A stretch of 64,000 bases of DNA, from NCBI RefSeq assembly GCF_004803755.1, contig NZ_CP032311.1:5296001-5360000 (forward strand), read 5' to 3'. Position 1 is the first letter of the stretch, and every line of letters begins with the position of its first letter. Origin of the DNA: Pseudomonas sp. DG56-2. GTDB lineage: Bacteria; Pseudomonadota; Gammaproteobacteria; Pseudomonadales; Pseudomonadaceae. Shown piece by piece: positions 42,356 to 51,640 of the stretch. A model generated the notes under the pieces. The model did no database searches and was not told the origin of the DNA. It was given only the letters and a program-made list of their open reading frames with translations. Both the position numbers and the translations under genes were made by a program.

Positions 42356-43798
42356 ATGTTCGAGATGACCGCATTGTTGCGCCAGCGCTTTGCCGCCCTG
42401 CGCAGCGATGCCGAATTTTTTTCCCTGCGCTATGTGCAGCAGTCCCAGCAGCAACTCTCAGTGCGCAAGAATGTCGCCGAGCCGCCGTTCTTCTACCGCG
42501 ACGAAGGCGTAATGCTCACCGTGCGCATGCAGGGTGTCGAAACCTATGCCGCTACGGCCGACCTGTCGCAGTCCGGCCTGCAGCGGGCCCTGGAGCAAGC
42601 GCAAGTGCTGGCCAGGCAGATATCCACGCGCGCCCTGCTCGACCTCAGCGAGCAACCGGTTGCCACTGAACGCAACGATTATTGCTCGCCAAACCTGGAG
42701 CAAGCCTTTGCATCTCTGGCCGAGTGCTATGACTTGCTCGCGCGCGAATCGAGCAGCGTGCCCGCCGACAGTCGTCTGGTGAACTGGCAGGCCAGCCTTG
42801 GCATCAGCGACGTCGAGCAGATTTACCTGAACAGCGCGGGTGCCGAGCTACGCCAGGCACAACGCTTTGTTTACCCTGGCTTCAGCGTCACGGCTTTCGA
42901 TGGCCAGGACAGCCAGAGCCGCACCCTGGGCCGGGAGAACTTCGGCCAGCAAGGCGGCCTCGATGTCATCCAACGCTGCGGTTTGATCGGCGCCGGGGCC
43001 AAGGTCGCCGACCAGGCCCTGCAGCTGTTGCTTGCGCCGAATACCCCCAGCGGTGTGCGTGACCTGCTGCTGATGCCGGACCAGATGATGCTGCAGATTC
43101 ACGAATCCATCGGCCACCCGCTGGAAATGGACCGAATCCTCGGTGACGAGCGCAACTACGCCGGCACCAGCTTCGTCAAAGCCAGCGACTTCGGCACCCT
43201 GCAGTACGGCTCGAAATTGCTCAACGTCACCTTCGACCCCACTATCAGCGAAGAACTGGCCAGTTACAGCCATGACGATGACGGCAGCGTCGCCGATAAA
43301 GCATTCCTGATTCGCGACGGTTTGCTGCTGCGTCCGCTGGGCGGCGCGCTGTCGCAGTTTCGCTCGGGCCTGGACGGTGTCGCCAACAGCCGCGCCTGTG
43401 GCTGGAATCGCGCGCCGATTGATCGCATGGCCAATCTCAACATCGAACCCGGCGACCAGAGTCTCGATCAACTGATCCATGGTATCGAGCACGGCATCCT
43501 GATGCGCACCAACCGCTCCTGGTCCATCGATGATGCGCGCAACAAGTTCCAGTTCGGCTGCGAATGGGGTCAATTGATCGAGAACGGCGAACTCAAGGGC
43601 GTGGTGAAGAACCCCAACTACCGCGGTGTTTCCGCTCGGTTCTGGGGCAACCTTAGTGCGGTTGGCGATGCCAGCACCTTGCAAGTCCTGGGCACACCCA
43701 ACTGCGGCGAGGGCGAGCCCAACCAGGTGATTCGTGTCGGCCATGCCTCACCCGCGTGTGTGTTCAGCCAGATCGACGTATTCGGAGGGGACGCCTGA
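42356..43798 (+). CDS. TldD-like metalloprotease
   Basis: The protein has 480 residues. The TldD-type zinc motif HESIGH (HExxxH, His249-His254) is intact within MMLQIHESIGHPLEMDRILGDERNYAGTSF. TldD works with a partner lacking this motif, TldE/PmbA, as a heterodimer that cleaves unstructured peptides and processes peptide antibiotics. The stop shares one base with the start of such a partner here. The chromosomal tldD/pmbA genes normally lie elsewhere in Pseudomonas, so this is probably a second pair. The ATG at 42356 follows GGAGG. Confidence 0.85.
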   Translation: MFEMTALLRQRFAALRSDAEFFSLRYVQQSQQQLSVRKNVAEPPFFYRDEGVMLTVRMQGVETYAATADLSQSGLQRALEQAQVLARQISTRALLDLSEQPVATERNDYCSPNLEQAFASLAECYDLLARESSSVPADSRLVNWQASLGISDVEQIYLNSAGAELRQAQRFVYPGFSVTAFDGQDSQSRTLGRENFGQQGGLDVIQRCGLIGAGAKVADQALQLLLAPNTPSGVRDLLLMPDQMMLQIHESIGHPLEMDRILGDERNYAGTSFVKASDFGTLQYGSKLLNVTFDPTISEELASYSHDDDGSVADKAFLIRDGLLLRPLGGALSQFRSGLDGVANSRACGWNRAPIDRMANLNIEPGDQSLDQLIHGIEHGILMRTNRSWSIDDARNKFQFGCEWGQLIENGELKGVVKNPNYRGVSARFWGNLSAVGDASTLQVLGTPNCGEGEPNQVIRVGHASPACVFSQIDVFGGDA

Positions 43799-45129
43799 TG
43801 GCTGCCACCGCACAGCAAAGTTTTCAACGCCTGGTGTCCAGCCTGCTAGAACAGGTACGCGCACCCGAGCACTTCACCCTCAGCTACAGCGCCGAACAAT
43901 CGCAGTTCATTCGTTTCAACCATGCCAAAGTTCGCCAGGCGGGCGAGGTACAGCAGGCCAATTGCGTATTGAAACTGGTCAAGGACGGGCGTCAGGCCGA
44001 ACTGCAATTCACCCTCGGCAACGACACGAAGGTAGATCAACAACGTCTGGCCCAGGCACTGGAACAGCTGCGCGCCACCTTACCGCTGCTGGAAGCCGAC
44101 CCTTACTTGCAATTCAACGACAGCGCCTGGCAGAGCCATAGTGTGCAGGACCAGGCACTGCCTGCCATCGATCAGGTGCTGACGCAGATCGATCAAGGCG
44201 CCGGAGACCTGGATCTGGTCGGCATTTATGCCGCCGGCCCGATCTACCGCGGCTTTGCCAGCTCGTTCGGCGCTTTTGGCTGGCACCAGGCCAACAGCTT
44301 CAACTTCGACTGGAGCCTGTTTCACAGTAACGGCCAAGCAGTCAAAGCCAACTATGCCGGCCAGCACTGGGACAGCGACACCTTCGCCTTGCGCCTACGC
44401 CAGGCGCGTGAACAACTGGAATACCTTGGTCGTCCGCTCAAAACTCTGCTTCCGGGCGAGTACCGTGCCTACCTGGCGCCAGCGGCAATGGACGAAATCA
44501 TGGGCATGCTGTGCTGGGGAGGCTTCTCCGCACAGTCACTGGCGAACAAGAACAGTCCACTGCAACGCCTGTACGCTGGCGATGCGCGCCTTAATCAGCA
44601 GGTGAGTATCGCCGAGCAGGTCAGCGGCTCGTTGAGTCCGAGCTTTTCTGACGAGGGTTCGCCTCGCAACGATCTGCGCCTGATCGAGCAAGGCCAAGGC
44701 CTGGACCGCCTGGTCTGCGCCCGCAGCGCCGCCGAGTTCGAATTGGCCGCCAACGGTGCAGATGGGCATGAATCTCCCTGCGCGCTAAGCATGGCCGCGG
44801 GTGATTTATCAGCGCACGAGGTCCTGGCACGCCTGGGTACCGGGCTGTACATCAGCAACCTCTGGTACCTGAACTTCTCCGACCTGCCGGCAGCGCGCAT
44901 GACCGGTCTGACCCGTTTCGCCACATTCTGGGTCGAAGACGGAAAGATCCAGGCGCCAGTCAGCACCATGCGCTTCGATGACAGCGTCTACAGTTTGTTG
45001 GGTTCTCAGTTGGAAGCGTTGACCACAGAGCGCGAGCTGATTCTGTCGACCAGTACCTACGGTCAGCGACAAACCAGCTCGAGCCATTTGCCAGGAGCAT
45101 TGGTCAAACGCCTGACGTTGACATTGTGA
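43798..45129 (+). CDS. TldE/PmbA-like partner of the TldD-type protease
   Basis: The protein has 443 residues and the same two-domain fold as TldD-family proteins but no HExxxH motif, as expected for the TldE subunit, which shapes the active site of the heterodimer. The MDEIMGMLCWGGFSAQSLANKNSPLQRL segment corresponds to the protease helix of the partner without its His residues, and the C-terminal half has GLYISNLWYLNFSDLPAARMTGLTR. Its ATG overlaps the TldD-like stop (TGATG), so the subunits should be made in equal amounts. Confidence 0.85.
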   Translation: MAATAQQSFQRLVSSLLEQVRAPEHFTLSYSAEQSQFIRFNHAKVRQAGEVQQANCVLKLVKDGRQAELQFTLGNDTKVDQQRLAQALEQLRATLPLLEADPYLQFNDSAWQSHSVQDQALPAIDQVLTQIDQGAGDLDLVGIYAAGPIYRGFASSFGAFGWHQANSFNFDWSLFHSNGQAVKANYAGQHWDSDTFALRLRQAREQLEYLGRPLKTLLPGEYRAYLAPAAMDEIMGMLCWGGFSAQSLANKNSPLQRLYAGDARLNQQVSIAEQVSGSLSPSFSDEGSPRNDLRLIEQGQGLDRLVCARSAAEFELAANGADGHESPCALSMAAGDLSAHEVLARLGTGLYISNLWYLNFSDLPAARMTGLTRFATFWVEDGKIQAPVSTMRFDDSVYSLLGSQLEALTTERELILSTSTYGQRQTSSSHLPGALVKRLTLTL

Positions 45130-45187
45130 TGTGCCTGATGGCGGGACGAGCCAGCTCCCACAGGGCCCTCAAGGATTGATAACTACC

Positions 45188-46615
45188 ATGCCCAACCGCG
45201 CCCCGCTGGACCCTGTCACCGCCCGCTGGATTCCGTGGGTGGTGGCGATCGCCTTCTTCATGCAGTCGCTGGACGGCACGATCCTCAACACTGCGCTGCC
45301 AGCCATGGCACGGGATCTTGCCGAGGATCCACTGCGCATGCAATCGGTGATCATCGCCTACATGCTCACCGTGGCCCTGCTGATCCCGGCCTCTGGCTGG
45401 ATCGCCGACCGTTTCGGTACCAAGCGGATTTTCTTCGGCGCCATCCTCCTGTTCAGCCTCGGTTCGCTCCTCTGTGCTCTGGCTGAAAGCCTGAGCATGC
45501 TGGTCGCCGCGCGCGTGGTTCAAGGCCTGGGCGGTGCCCTGATGTTGCCCGTCGGGCGGCTGGTGGTGCTGCGCGCCTACCCCCGCTCCGAACTGGTACG
45601 AATCATGAGTTTCATCACCATTCCCGGCCTGCTCGGTCCATTGCTCGGCCCGACCATGGGCGGCTGGCTGGTGGAGATTCTCAGTTGGCACTGGATCTTC
45701 CTGCTCAATCTGCCGGTCGGCGCCATTGGCTGTTATGCCGTGTGGCGTTTTATCCCCGATTTACGCGGCAGCGAACGCACACGATTCGACGGTGTGGGCT
45801 TTGTGTTGTTCGGTGCCGCGATGGTGCTGATCACCATCGCCATGGAGGGGCTGGGCGAACTTCACCTACCGCATCTGCGCGTAATGTTGCTGCTGTTTGC
45901 CGGTATGGCCTGCCTGGCCGCGTACTGGCTGCGAGCAGGCAGCATCGACAACCCGCTGTTCTCGCCGAAACTATTTCGCACCCGGACCTTTTCCGTCGGC
46001 ATCCTTGGCAACCTCTTCGCACGCCTGGGCAGCGGCGCACTACCGTTCCTCGTACCGTTGCTGCTGCAGGTTGCCCTTGGCTACTCACCAGCCCAGGCCG
46101 GCATGAGCATGATTCCCCTGGCAGCGGCAGCAATGCTGGCCAAATCGATCGCACGCCCGCTGATCGAGCGTTTCGGCTACCGCAACATTCTTACCGCCAA
46201 CACCTTGCTGCTCGGTGTGCTCCTGGCGAGCCTTGGACTGGTAGACGAAAACACGCCCTATGGCTTGTTACTGTTCCAGTTGGCCCTGCTCGGTGCGGTC
46301 AACTCCATGCAGTTCACAGCGATGAACACTGTCACCCTGATCGACCTTGACGACGCCAGTGCCAGCAGTGGTAACAGCTTGCTCTCGGTGGTGGCGCAAC
46401 TGGCGCTAAGCCTTGGGGTAGCCTGTGCTGGCGCCCTGCTCGGCGGCTTCAGTGCTGCGGGTAGCGCCGAAGGCGTGGAGAGCACCCTGGGCGCCTTCCA
46501 GCTGACCTTTCTGACCATCGGCCTGATGTCCATGCTGGCGGCGGCGATCTTCATGCAGCTGGCCAGGACAGACGGAAGGCGCGCTCCTCGTCCGGAACCG
46601 GAGATGGAGCCTTAG
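45188..46615 (+). CDS. DHA2-type MFS drug/H+ antiporter (MdtD/HsrA-like)
   Basis: The protein has 475 residues and about 14 transmembrane helices. Helix-1 motif FFMQSLDGTILNTALPAMARDL with the family's Asp, motif A GWIADRFGTKRIF, and motif C PGLLGPLLGPTMGGWLVE are all visible. This set marks the DHA2 multidrug family, close to MdtD/HsrA. The ATG at 45188 follows AAGGATTGA. Its substrates are unknown. A degenerate REP-like stretch (about 45140-45170) separates it from the TldE-like gene. Confidence 0.85.
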   Translation: MPNRAPLDPVTARWIPWVVAIAFFMQSLDGTILNTALPAMARDLAEDPLRMQSVIIAYMLTVALLIPASGWIADRFGTKRIFFGAILLFSLGSLLCALAESLSMLVAARVVQGLGGALMLPVGRLVVLRAYPRSELVRIMSFITIPGLLGPLLGPTMGGWLVEILSWHWIFLLNLPVGAIGCYAVWRFIPDLRGSERTRFDGVGFVLFGAAMVLITIAMEGLGELHLPHLRVMLLLFAGMACLAAYWLRAGSIDNPLFSPKLFRTRTFSVGILGNLFARLGSGALPFLVPLLLQVALGYSPAQAGMSMIPLAAAAMLAKSIARPLIERFGYRNILTANTLLLGVLLASLGLVDENTPYGLLLFQLALLGAVNSMQFTAMNTVTLIDLDDASASSGNSLLSVVAQLALSLGVACAGALLGGFSAAGSAEGVESTLGAFQLTFLTIGLMSMLAAAIFMQLARTDGRRAPRPEPEMEP

Positions 46616-46672
46616 GGGTAATGGCTTCGAGGCTGGTACACTGCGCGACATTTTGTTTTGCAGGCCCGCCTC

Positions 46673-48058
46673 GTGACCACCATTGCCACCGCCTTTGCCA
46701 CTTTGCCGCTGTCCGCCGCCATGCTGGCCAACCTGGACGCCCTCGGCTACGCCCAGATGACCCCGATCCAGGCCCAGAGCCTGCCGGTCATTCTCAAGGG
46801 CCTGGACCTGATCGCCCAGGCCAAGACCGGTAGCGGCAAGACTGCCGCGTTCGGCATCGGTCTGCTCAACCCGATCAACCCGCGTTACTTCGGTTGCCAG
46901 GCGTTGGTCCTGTGCCCGACTCGCGAGTTGGCCGATCAGGTGGCCAAAGAGCTGCGGCGCCTGGCCCGCGCTGAAGACAACATCAAGATCCTGACCTTGT
47001 GCGGTGGTGTGTCCCTCGGCCCACAGATCGCTTCGCTGGAGCACGGTGCGCACATCATCGTTGGTACCCCAGGCCGTGTTCAGCAGCACCTGAGCAAGGG
47101 CACCCTGGTGCTCGATGGCCTGAACAAACTGATTCTCGACGAAGCCGACCGTATGCTCGACATGGGCTTCTACGACGCCATCGCCGACATCATCGAACAA
47201 ACACCGAAGCGTCGTCAGACCTTGCTGTTCTCGGCCACCTACCCGGCGGGCATCAAGCAATTGGCCGCGGCCTTCATGCGTGACCCACAGACGGTCAAGG
47301 TCGAAGCGCTGCATGCCGACAGCCAGATCGAACAACGCTTCTACGAGATCGCTCCCGAGCAACGCATGGAAGCCGTCAGCAAGGTGCTCGGACACTTCCG
47401 CCCGCAGTCCTGCGTAGCGTTCTGCTTCACCAAACAGCAGTGCCAGGAGCTGGTCGAACACCTGCAAGCCAAAGGCGTCGCCGCCCAGGCCCTGCACGGC
47501 GATCTGGAACAGCGCGACCGTGACCAGGTGCTTACCCTGTTCGCCAACCGCAGTCTCTCGGTGCTGGTAGCCACCGACGTGGCCGCCCGCGGCCTGGACA
47601 TCGATGCACTGGACATGGTCATCAACGTCGAACTGGCCCGTGATGCCGAAATTCACGTCCACCGTGTCGGCCGTACCGGTCGCGCTGGCGAGAAAGGCCT
47701 GGCGGTAAGCCTGGTGGCACCGGCCGAAGGTCATCGCGCCAAGGCGATCGAAGAGATGCAGAAAGCCGACCTGCGCTGGGAGCAACTGGACAGTCTCAAG
47801 GCCCAGAGTGGCGCACCGTTGCTGCCGACCATGAGCACCCTGTGCATCGCTGCCGGTCGCAAGGACAAACTGCGCCCAGGCGATATTCTCGGCGCCCTGA
47901 CCGGCGATGCCGGGCTACCGGGAACCCAGGTCGGGAAAATCGCGATTTTCGACTTCCAGGCCTTCGTTGCCGTCGAGCGAGCAGTGGCCAAACAAGCACT
48001 GCAACGCCTCAACAGCGGCAAGATCAAGGGCCGCTCGTTGCGCGTGCGCATCGTTTGA
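46673..48058 (+). CDS. dbpA: ATP-dependent RNA helicase DbpA
   Basis: DbpA (461 residues) is a DEAD-box helicase for 50S subunit assembly. The Q motif AQMTPIQAQSLP, Walker A AQAKTGSGKT, motif Ib TPGR, DEAD box LDEADRMLDMG, SAT motif FSATYPA, and motif VI HRVGRTGRAG are all present. The C-terminal domain (about 385-461: LRPGDILGALTGDAGLPGTQVGKIAIF) is the DbpA RNA-binding domain that recognises hairpin 92 of 23S rRNA. The start is GTG at 46673, giving MTTIATAFATLPLS; a TTG 15 bases upstream is possible. Confidence 0.94.
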   Translation: MTTIATAFATLPLSAAMLANLDALGYAQMTPIQAQSLPVILKGLDLIAQAKTGSGKTAAFGIGLLNPINPRYFGCQALVLCPTRELADQVAKELRRLARAEDNIKILTLCGGVSLGPQIASLEHGAHIIVGTPGRVQQHLSKGTLVLDGLNKLILDEADRMLDMGFYDAIADIIEQTPKRRQTLLFSATYPAGIKQLAAAFMRDPQTVKVEALHADSQIEQRFYEIAPEQRMEAVSKVLGHFRPQSCVAFCFTKQQCQELVEHLQAKGVAAQALHGDLEQRDRDQVLTLFANRSLSVLVATDVAARGLDIDALDMVINVELARDAEIHVHRVGRTGRAGEKGLAVSLVAPAEGHRAKAIEEMQKADLRWEQLDSLKAQSGAPLLPTMSTLCIAAGRKDKLRPGDILGALTGDAGLPGTQVGKIAIFDFQAFVAVERAVAKQALQRLNSGKIKGRSLRVRIV

Positions 48059-48082
48059 GTTGATGGTTCAGTTTGCCTGATT

Positions 48083-48130
48083 TATCGCGGGGCAAGCCCG
48101 CTCCCAGCGGAGCGAGCTTGCCCCGCGATA
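48083..48130. repeat. REP-type inverted repeat
   Basis: Arms tatcgcggggcaag and cttgccccgcgata flank an inner stem gctcccagcggagc. It lies 25 bp downstream of dbpA. Confidence 0.85.
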
Positions 48131-48160
48131 GTTTCACTCCCGTATCTTGAGGATTTCGCA

Positions 48161-49342
48161 GTGCGCTCCACCGAAGTGATCATCATTGGCGCAGGCGCCG
48201 CCGGCCTGATGTGTGCCTTGACTGCTGCAGGTCGCGGCCGTCAGGTGCTGCTGCTCGACCACGCCAATAAACCGGGCAAGAAAATCCTGATGTCCGGTGG
48301 TGGCCGCTGTAACTTCACCAATATGTACACCGAACCTGCCAACTTCCTGTCGCAGAACCCGCACTTCTGCAAGTCGGCGCTGGCCCGTTACACCCAGTGG
48401 GATTTCATCGAGATGGTCGGTAAGCATGCCGTACCGTATCACGAGAAAAAGCTTGGCCAACTGTTCTGCGATAACAAGTCCAGTGACATTCTCGACATGC
48501 TCCTCACCGAGTGCGCGAACGCCGGCGCCGAACTGCGCATGGACACCCGCATTGACCAGATCGAGAAAGTCGACGCAGGCTATCTGCTGGAAACCAGTGC
48601 TGGGCAGTTCCGCTGCCAGTCGCTGGTAATTGCAACGGGGGGCCTATCGATTCCAACCCTGGGCGCCACCGGCTTCGGCTATCAAGTGGCTCGCCAGTTC
48701 GGTCACAACCTGCTGCCAACGCGCGCAGCGCTGGTGCCGTTTACCATCACCGAGCCGGTGCTCAAGGGGATCTGCACAGAGCTGTCCGGCAGTTCCGTGG
48801 ACTGCATCGCCAGTTGCAATGGCACCAGCTTCCGCGAAAACCTCCTGTTCACCCACCGTGGCCTGAGCGGGCCGGCAATCCTGCAGATCTCGTCGTTCTG
48901 GGAAGCGGGCGACACGGTTGAAATCAACCTGCTACCGGATCACGACGCCTTGAGCTGGCTGCAACAGCAACAGGCCGAACGCCCCAACAGCGAATTGAAA
49001 ACCCTGCTGGGCGAAGTCTTCACCAAGAAAATGGCCAACCTGCTCAGCGAGCACTGGTTCGACTCCAAGCCAATGAAGCAATACACCCCTGCGGAACTAG
49101 CCAAGGTCAGCGACAAGCTTGGCGCCTGGCAGGTGGTTCCGGCTGGAACCGAAGGCTATCGCACCGCAGAAGTGACCCTGGGCGGCGTCGATACCCGGGA
49201 AGTGTCCTCCAAAACCATGGAGTCGCTGAAAAGCCCTGGCCTGTACTTTATCGGTGAAGTACTCGATGTCAGCGGTCACCTGGGCGGTTTCAACTTCCAG
49301 TGGGCCTGGGCATCGGCCTATGCGGCCGCGCAGTTCGTCTAA
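48161..49342 (+). CDS. YhiN/HI0933-type flavoprotein
   Basis: The protein has 393 residues. The N-terminal FAD motif EVIIIGAGAAGLMCALTAAGRG and MSGGGRCNFTNMY are the hallmark of the HI0933 family of aminoacetone oxidase-like flavoproteins. The C-terminal VTLGGVDTREVSSKTMESL and VSGHLGGFNFQWAWASAYAA complete the FAD site. Function is unsettled in most bacteria. The start is a GTG at 48161 with TGAGGA upstream; no ATG is near. Confidence 0.88.
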   Translation: MRSTEVIIIGAGAAGLMCALTAAGRGRQVLLLDHANKPGKKILMSGGGRCNFTNMYTEPANFLSQNPHFCKSALARYTQWDFIEMVGKHAVPYHEKKLGQLFCDNKSSDILDMLLTECANAGAELRMDTRIDQIEKVDAGYLLETSAGQFRCQSLVIATGGLSIPTLGATGFGYQVARQFGHNLLPTRAALVPFTITEPVLKGICTELSGSSVDCIASCNGTSFRENLLFTHRGLSGPAILQISSFWEAGDTVEINLLPDHDALSWLQQQQAERPNSELKTLLGEVFTKKMANLLSEHWFDSKPMKQYTPAELAKVSDKLGAWQVVPAGTEGYRTAEVTLGGVDTREVSSKTMESLKSPGLYFIGEVLDVSGHLGGFNFQWAWASAYAAAQFV

Positions 49343-49459
49343 CCTTCGCGATAGAATCAGCGCATCAAGGAACAAATTTTGCTGGTCAGAGGCATCCGTA
49401 ATACGGTCGCCATCTGACTGGCTCAATTTCGATCATCGCCCAAGGCCTGCCTACCCGAC

Positions 49460-51640
49460 ATGTCATCCTCCTCGTTCAGCCAATCGTTGCGCCGTATCTG
49501 GGCGCTGGACAAGTTCAGCTATGCCATCCGCGTACTCATCGCTCTGACCGGCAGCATGTTGCTGTGCTGGTATCAGGATGAGATGAATCTGCTGATCCCG
49601 TTGTTCCTGGGCATTATTGCCAGTGCCCTGGCTGAAACCGACGATAACTGGCAAGGCCGCTTGAATGCCTTGGCGGTGACCCTGGTGTGCTTCACGGTTG
49701 CCGCACTGGCAGTGGAGTTGCTGTTCCCCTACCCGCTCATATTTGTCTGCGCCCTGGCACTGGCCAGCTTTGCCCTGACCATGCTCGGCGCCTTGGGTGA
49801 ACGCTATGGCGCAATTGCCTCGGCCACGCTGATTCTATCGGTCTATACCATGATCGGCGTGGACCAGCGCGGCGGCGAAGTTACCGACTTCTGGCACGAA
49901 CCCCTGCTGCTGGTGGCCGGCGCCGCCTGGTACGGCTTTCTTTCCGTGTTGTGGCAGGCGCTGTTTTCCAATCAACCGGTACAGCAAAGCCTGGCGCGGC
50001 TGTTCCGGGAACTGGGGCGTTACTTGAAACTCAAGGCCAGCCTGTTCGAACCCATCCGCCAGTTGGACGTGGAAGCGCGGCGCCTGGAACTTGCCCAGCA
50101 AAATGGCCGGGTAGTGGCCGCACTCAATGCCGCCAAGGAAGTCATTTTGCACCGGGTCGGCAACGGTCGCCCAGGCTCAAAGGTCAGCCGCTACCTGAAG
50201 TTGTATTTTCTCGCTCAGGACATTCATGAGCGAGCCAGCTCATCGCACTACCCTTATAACGCCCTGACCGAAGCGTTCTTCCACAGCGACGTACTGTTCC
50301 GCTGTCAGCGCCTGCTGCGCCAACAAGGTGTAGCCTGCCAGCAACTGTCCGAGTCGATCCAGTTACGCCAGCCGTTCACCTACGACACCGGTTTTGCCCA
50401 GGCCCTGGAAGACTTGAACGCCTCCCTCGAACACTTGCGTATCCAGAGCAACCCCGCCTGGCGCGGTCTGCTGCGCTCGCTGCGCGCGCTGGCAGCAAAC
50501 CTGGCAACGCTCGACCGCCTGCTCAGCGATGCAAGTAACCCCGACACCCTGGCCGATGCCAGCGACAGCAGCCTGCTCGACCGTTCGCCGCGAAACTTGG
50601 CCGATGTCTGGAATCGCCTGCGTCAGCAACTGACGCCCACCTCGCTATTGTTCCGCCACGCGCTGCGACTGCCACTGGCCTTGTCGATTGGCTATGGCAT
50701 GGTGCATCTGATTCACCCGACCCAAGGCTACTGGATCATCCTCACAACCTTGTTTGTCTGCCAGCCCAACTACGGTGCAACCCGGCGCAAGCTGGTGCAG
50801 CGAATCATGGGCACCGGCATTGGCCTGACCGTTGGCTGGGCGCTGTTCGACCTGTTCCCGAGCCCGATTATCCAGTCGCTGTTCGCGGTTGCAGCAGGCG
50901 TGGTGTTCTTCGTCAATCGCACCACCCGCTATACCCTGGCCACCGCTGCAATTACCCTGATGGTGCTGTTCTGCTTCAATCAGGTCGGCGATGGCTATGG
51001 GCTGTTTCTTCCACGCCTGTTCGATACCCTGGTTGGCAGTCTGATCGCGATCCTCGCGGTGTTTCTGTTTCTTCCGGACTGGCAGGGCCGGCGCCTGAAC
51101 AAAGTGCTGGCCAATACCCTGAGCTGCAACAGCACCTACTTGCGCCAGATCATGCAGCAGTACGCCCAGGGTAAAAGCGACGACCTGGCCTATCGCCTGG
51201 CCCGGCGCAACGCCCACAATGCCGATGCGGCACTGTCGACCACCTTGGCCAACATGCTGATGGAGCCTGGGCATTTTCGCAAAGAGGCCGATGTCGGCTT
51301 TCGCTTCCTGGTGCTGTCGCATACGCTGCTCAGCTATCTGTCAGGACTGGGTGCGCACCGCGAGACTACATTGCCTGCCGACGTCCACGAACACCTGATC
51401 GATGGCGCCGGGGCCAGCCTGGCCAACAGCCTGGATGAAATCGCCGAAGGACTGGCCAGTAAACTGCCTGTGGCGATTCACAGCGATGCCGAAGAGGCGC
51501 TGGCCAATGAGCTTGAGCAAATGCCCGAAGAGCTTGAGGAAAACCAGCGACTGGTGCAGACCCAATTGGCGCTGATCTGCCGTCAGTTGGGCCCGCTGCG
51601 CACCTTGGCGGCGCACCTGATCAAAGATACGCCGCAGTGA
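49460..51640 (+). CDS. yccS: YccS/YhfK family integral membrane protein (FUSC superfamily)
   Basis: The protein has 726 residues. Two clusters of transmembrane helices (about 20-165 and 395-540) are separated by a large cytoplasmic segment, and a further one follows to the C-terminus, the layout of the YccS/YhfK family in the aromatic acid exporter (AaeB/FUSC) superfamily. LLIPLFLGIIASALAETDDNWQGR and LIHPTQGYWIILTTLFVCQPNYGATRRK are the repeated signature segments. The transported molecule is unknown. The gene follows the YhiN-type gene with a 117 bp gap. Confidence 0.88.
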   Translation: MSSSSFSQSLRRIWALDKFSYAIRVLIALTGSMLLCWYQDEMNLLIPLFLGIIASALAETDDNWQGRLNALAVTLVCFTVAALAVELLFPYPLIFVCALALASFALTMLGALGERYGAIASATLILSVYTMIGVDQRGGEVTDFWHEPLLLVAGAAWYGFLSVLWQALFSNQPVQQSLARLFRELGRYLKLKASLFEPIRQLDVEARRLELAQQNGRVVAALNAAKEVILHRVGNGRPGSKVSRYLKLYFLAQDIHERASSSHYPYNALTEAFFHSDVLFRCQRLLRQQGVACQQLSESIQLRQPFTYDTGFAQALEDLNASLEHLRIQSNPAWRGLLRSLRALAANLATLDRLLSDASNPDTLADASDSSLLDRSPRNLADVWNRLRQQLTPTSLLFRHALRLPLALSIGYGMVHLIHPTQGYWIILTTLFVCQPNYGATRRKLVQRIMGTGIGLTVGWALFDLFPSPIIQSLFAVAAGVVFFVNRTTRYTLATAAITLMVLFCFNQVGDGYGLFLPRLFDTLVGSLIAILAVFLFLPDWQGRRLNKVLANTLSCNSTYLRQIMQQYAQGKSDDLAYRLARRNAHNADAALSTTLANMLMEPGHFRKEADVGFRFLVLSHTLLSYLSGLGAHRETTLPADVHEHLIDGAGASLANSLDEIAEGLASKLPVAIHSDAEEALANELEQMPEELEENQRLVQTQLALICRQLGPLRTLAAHLIKDTPQ

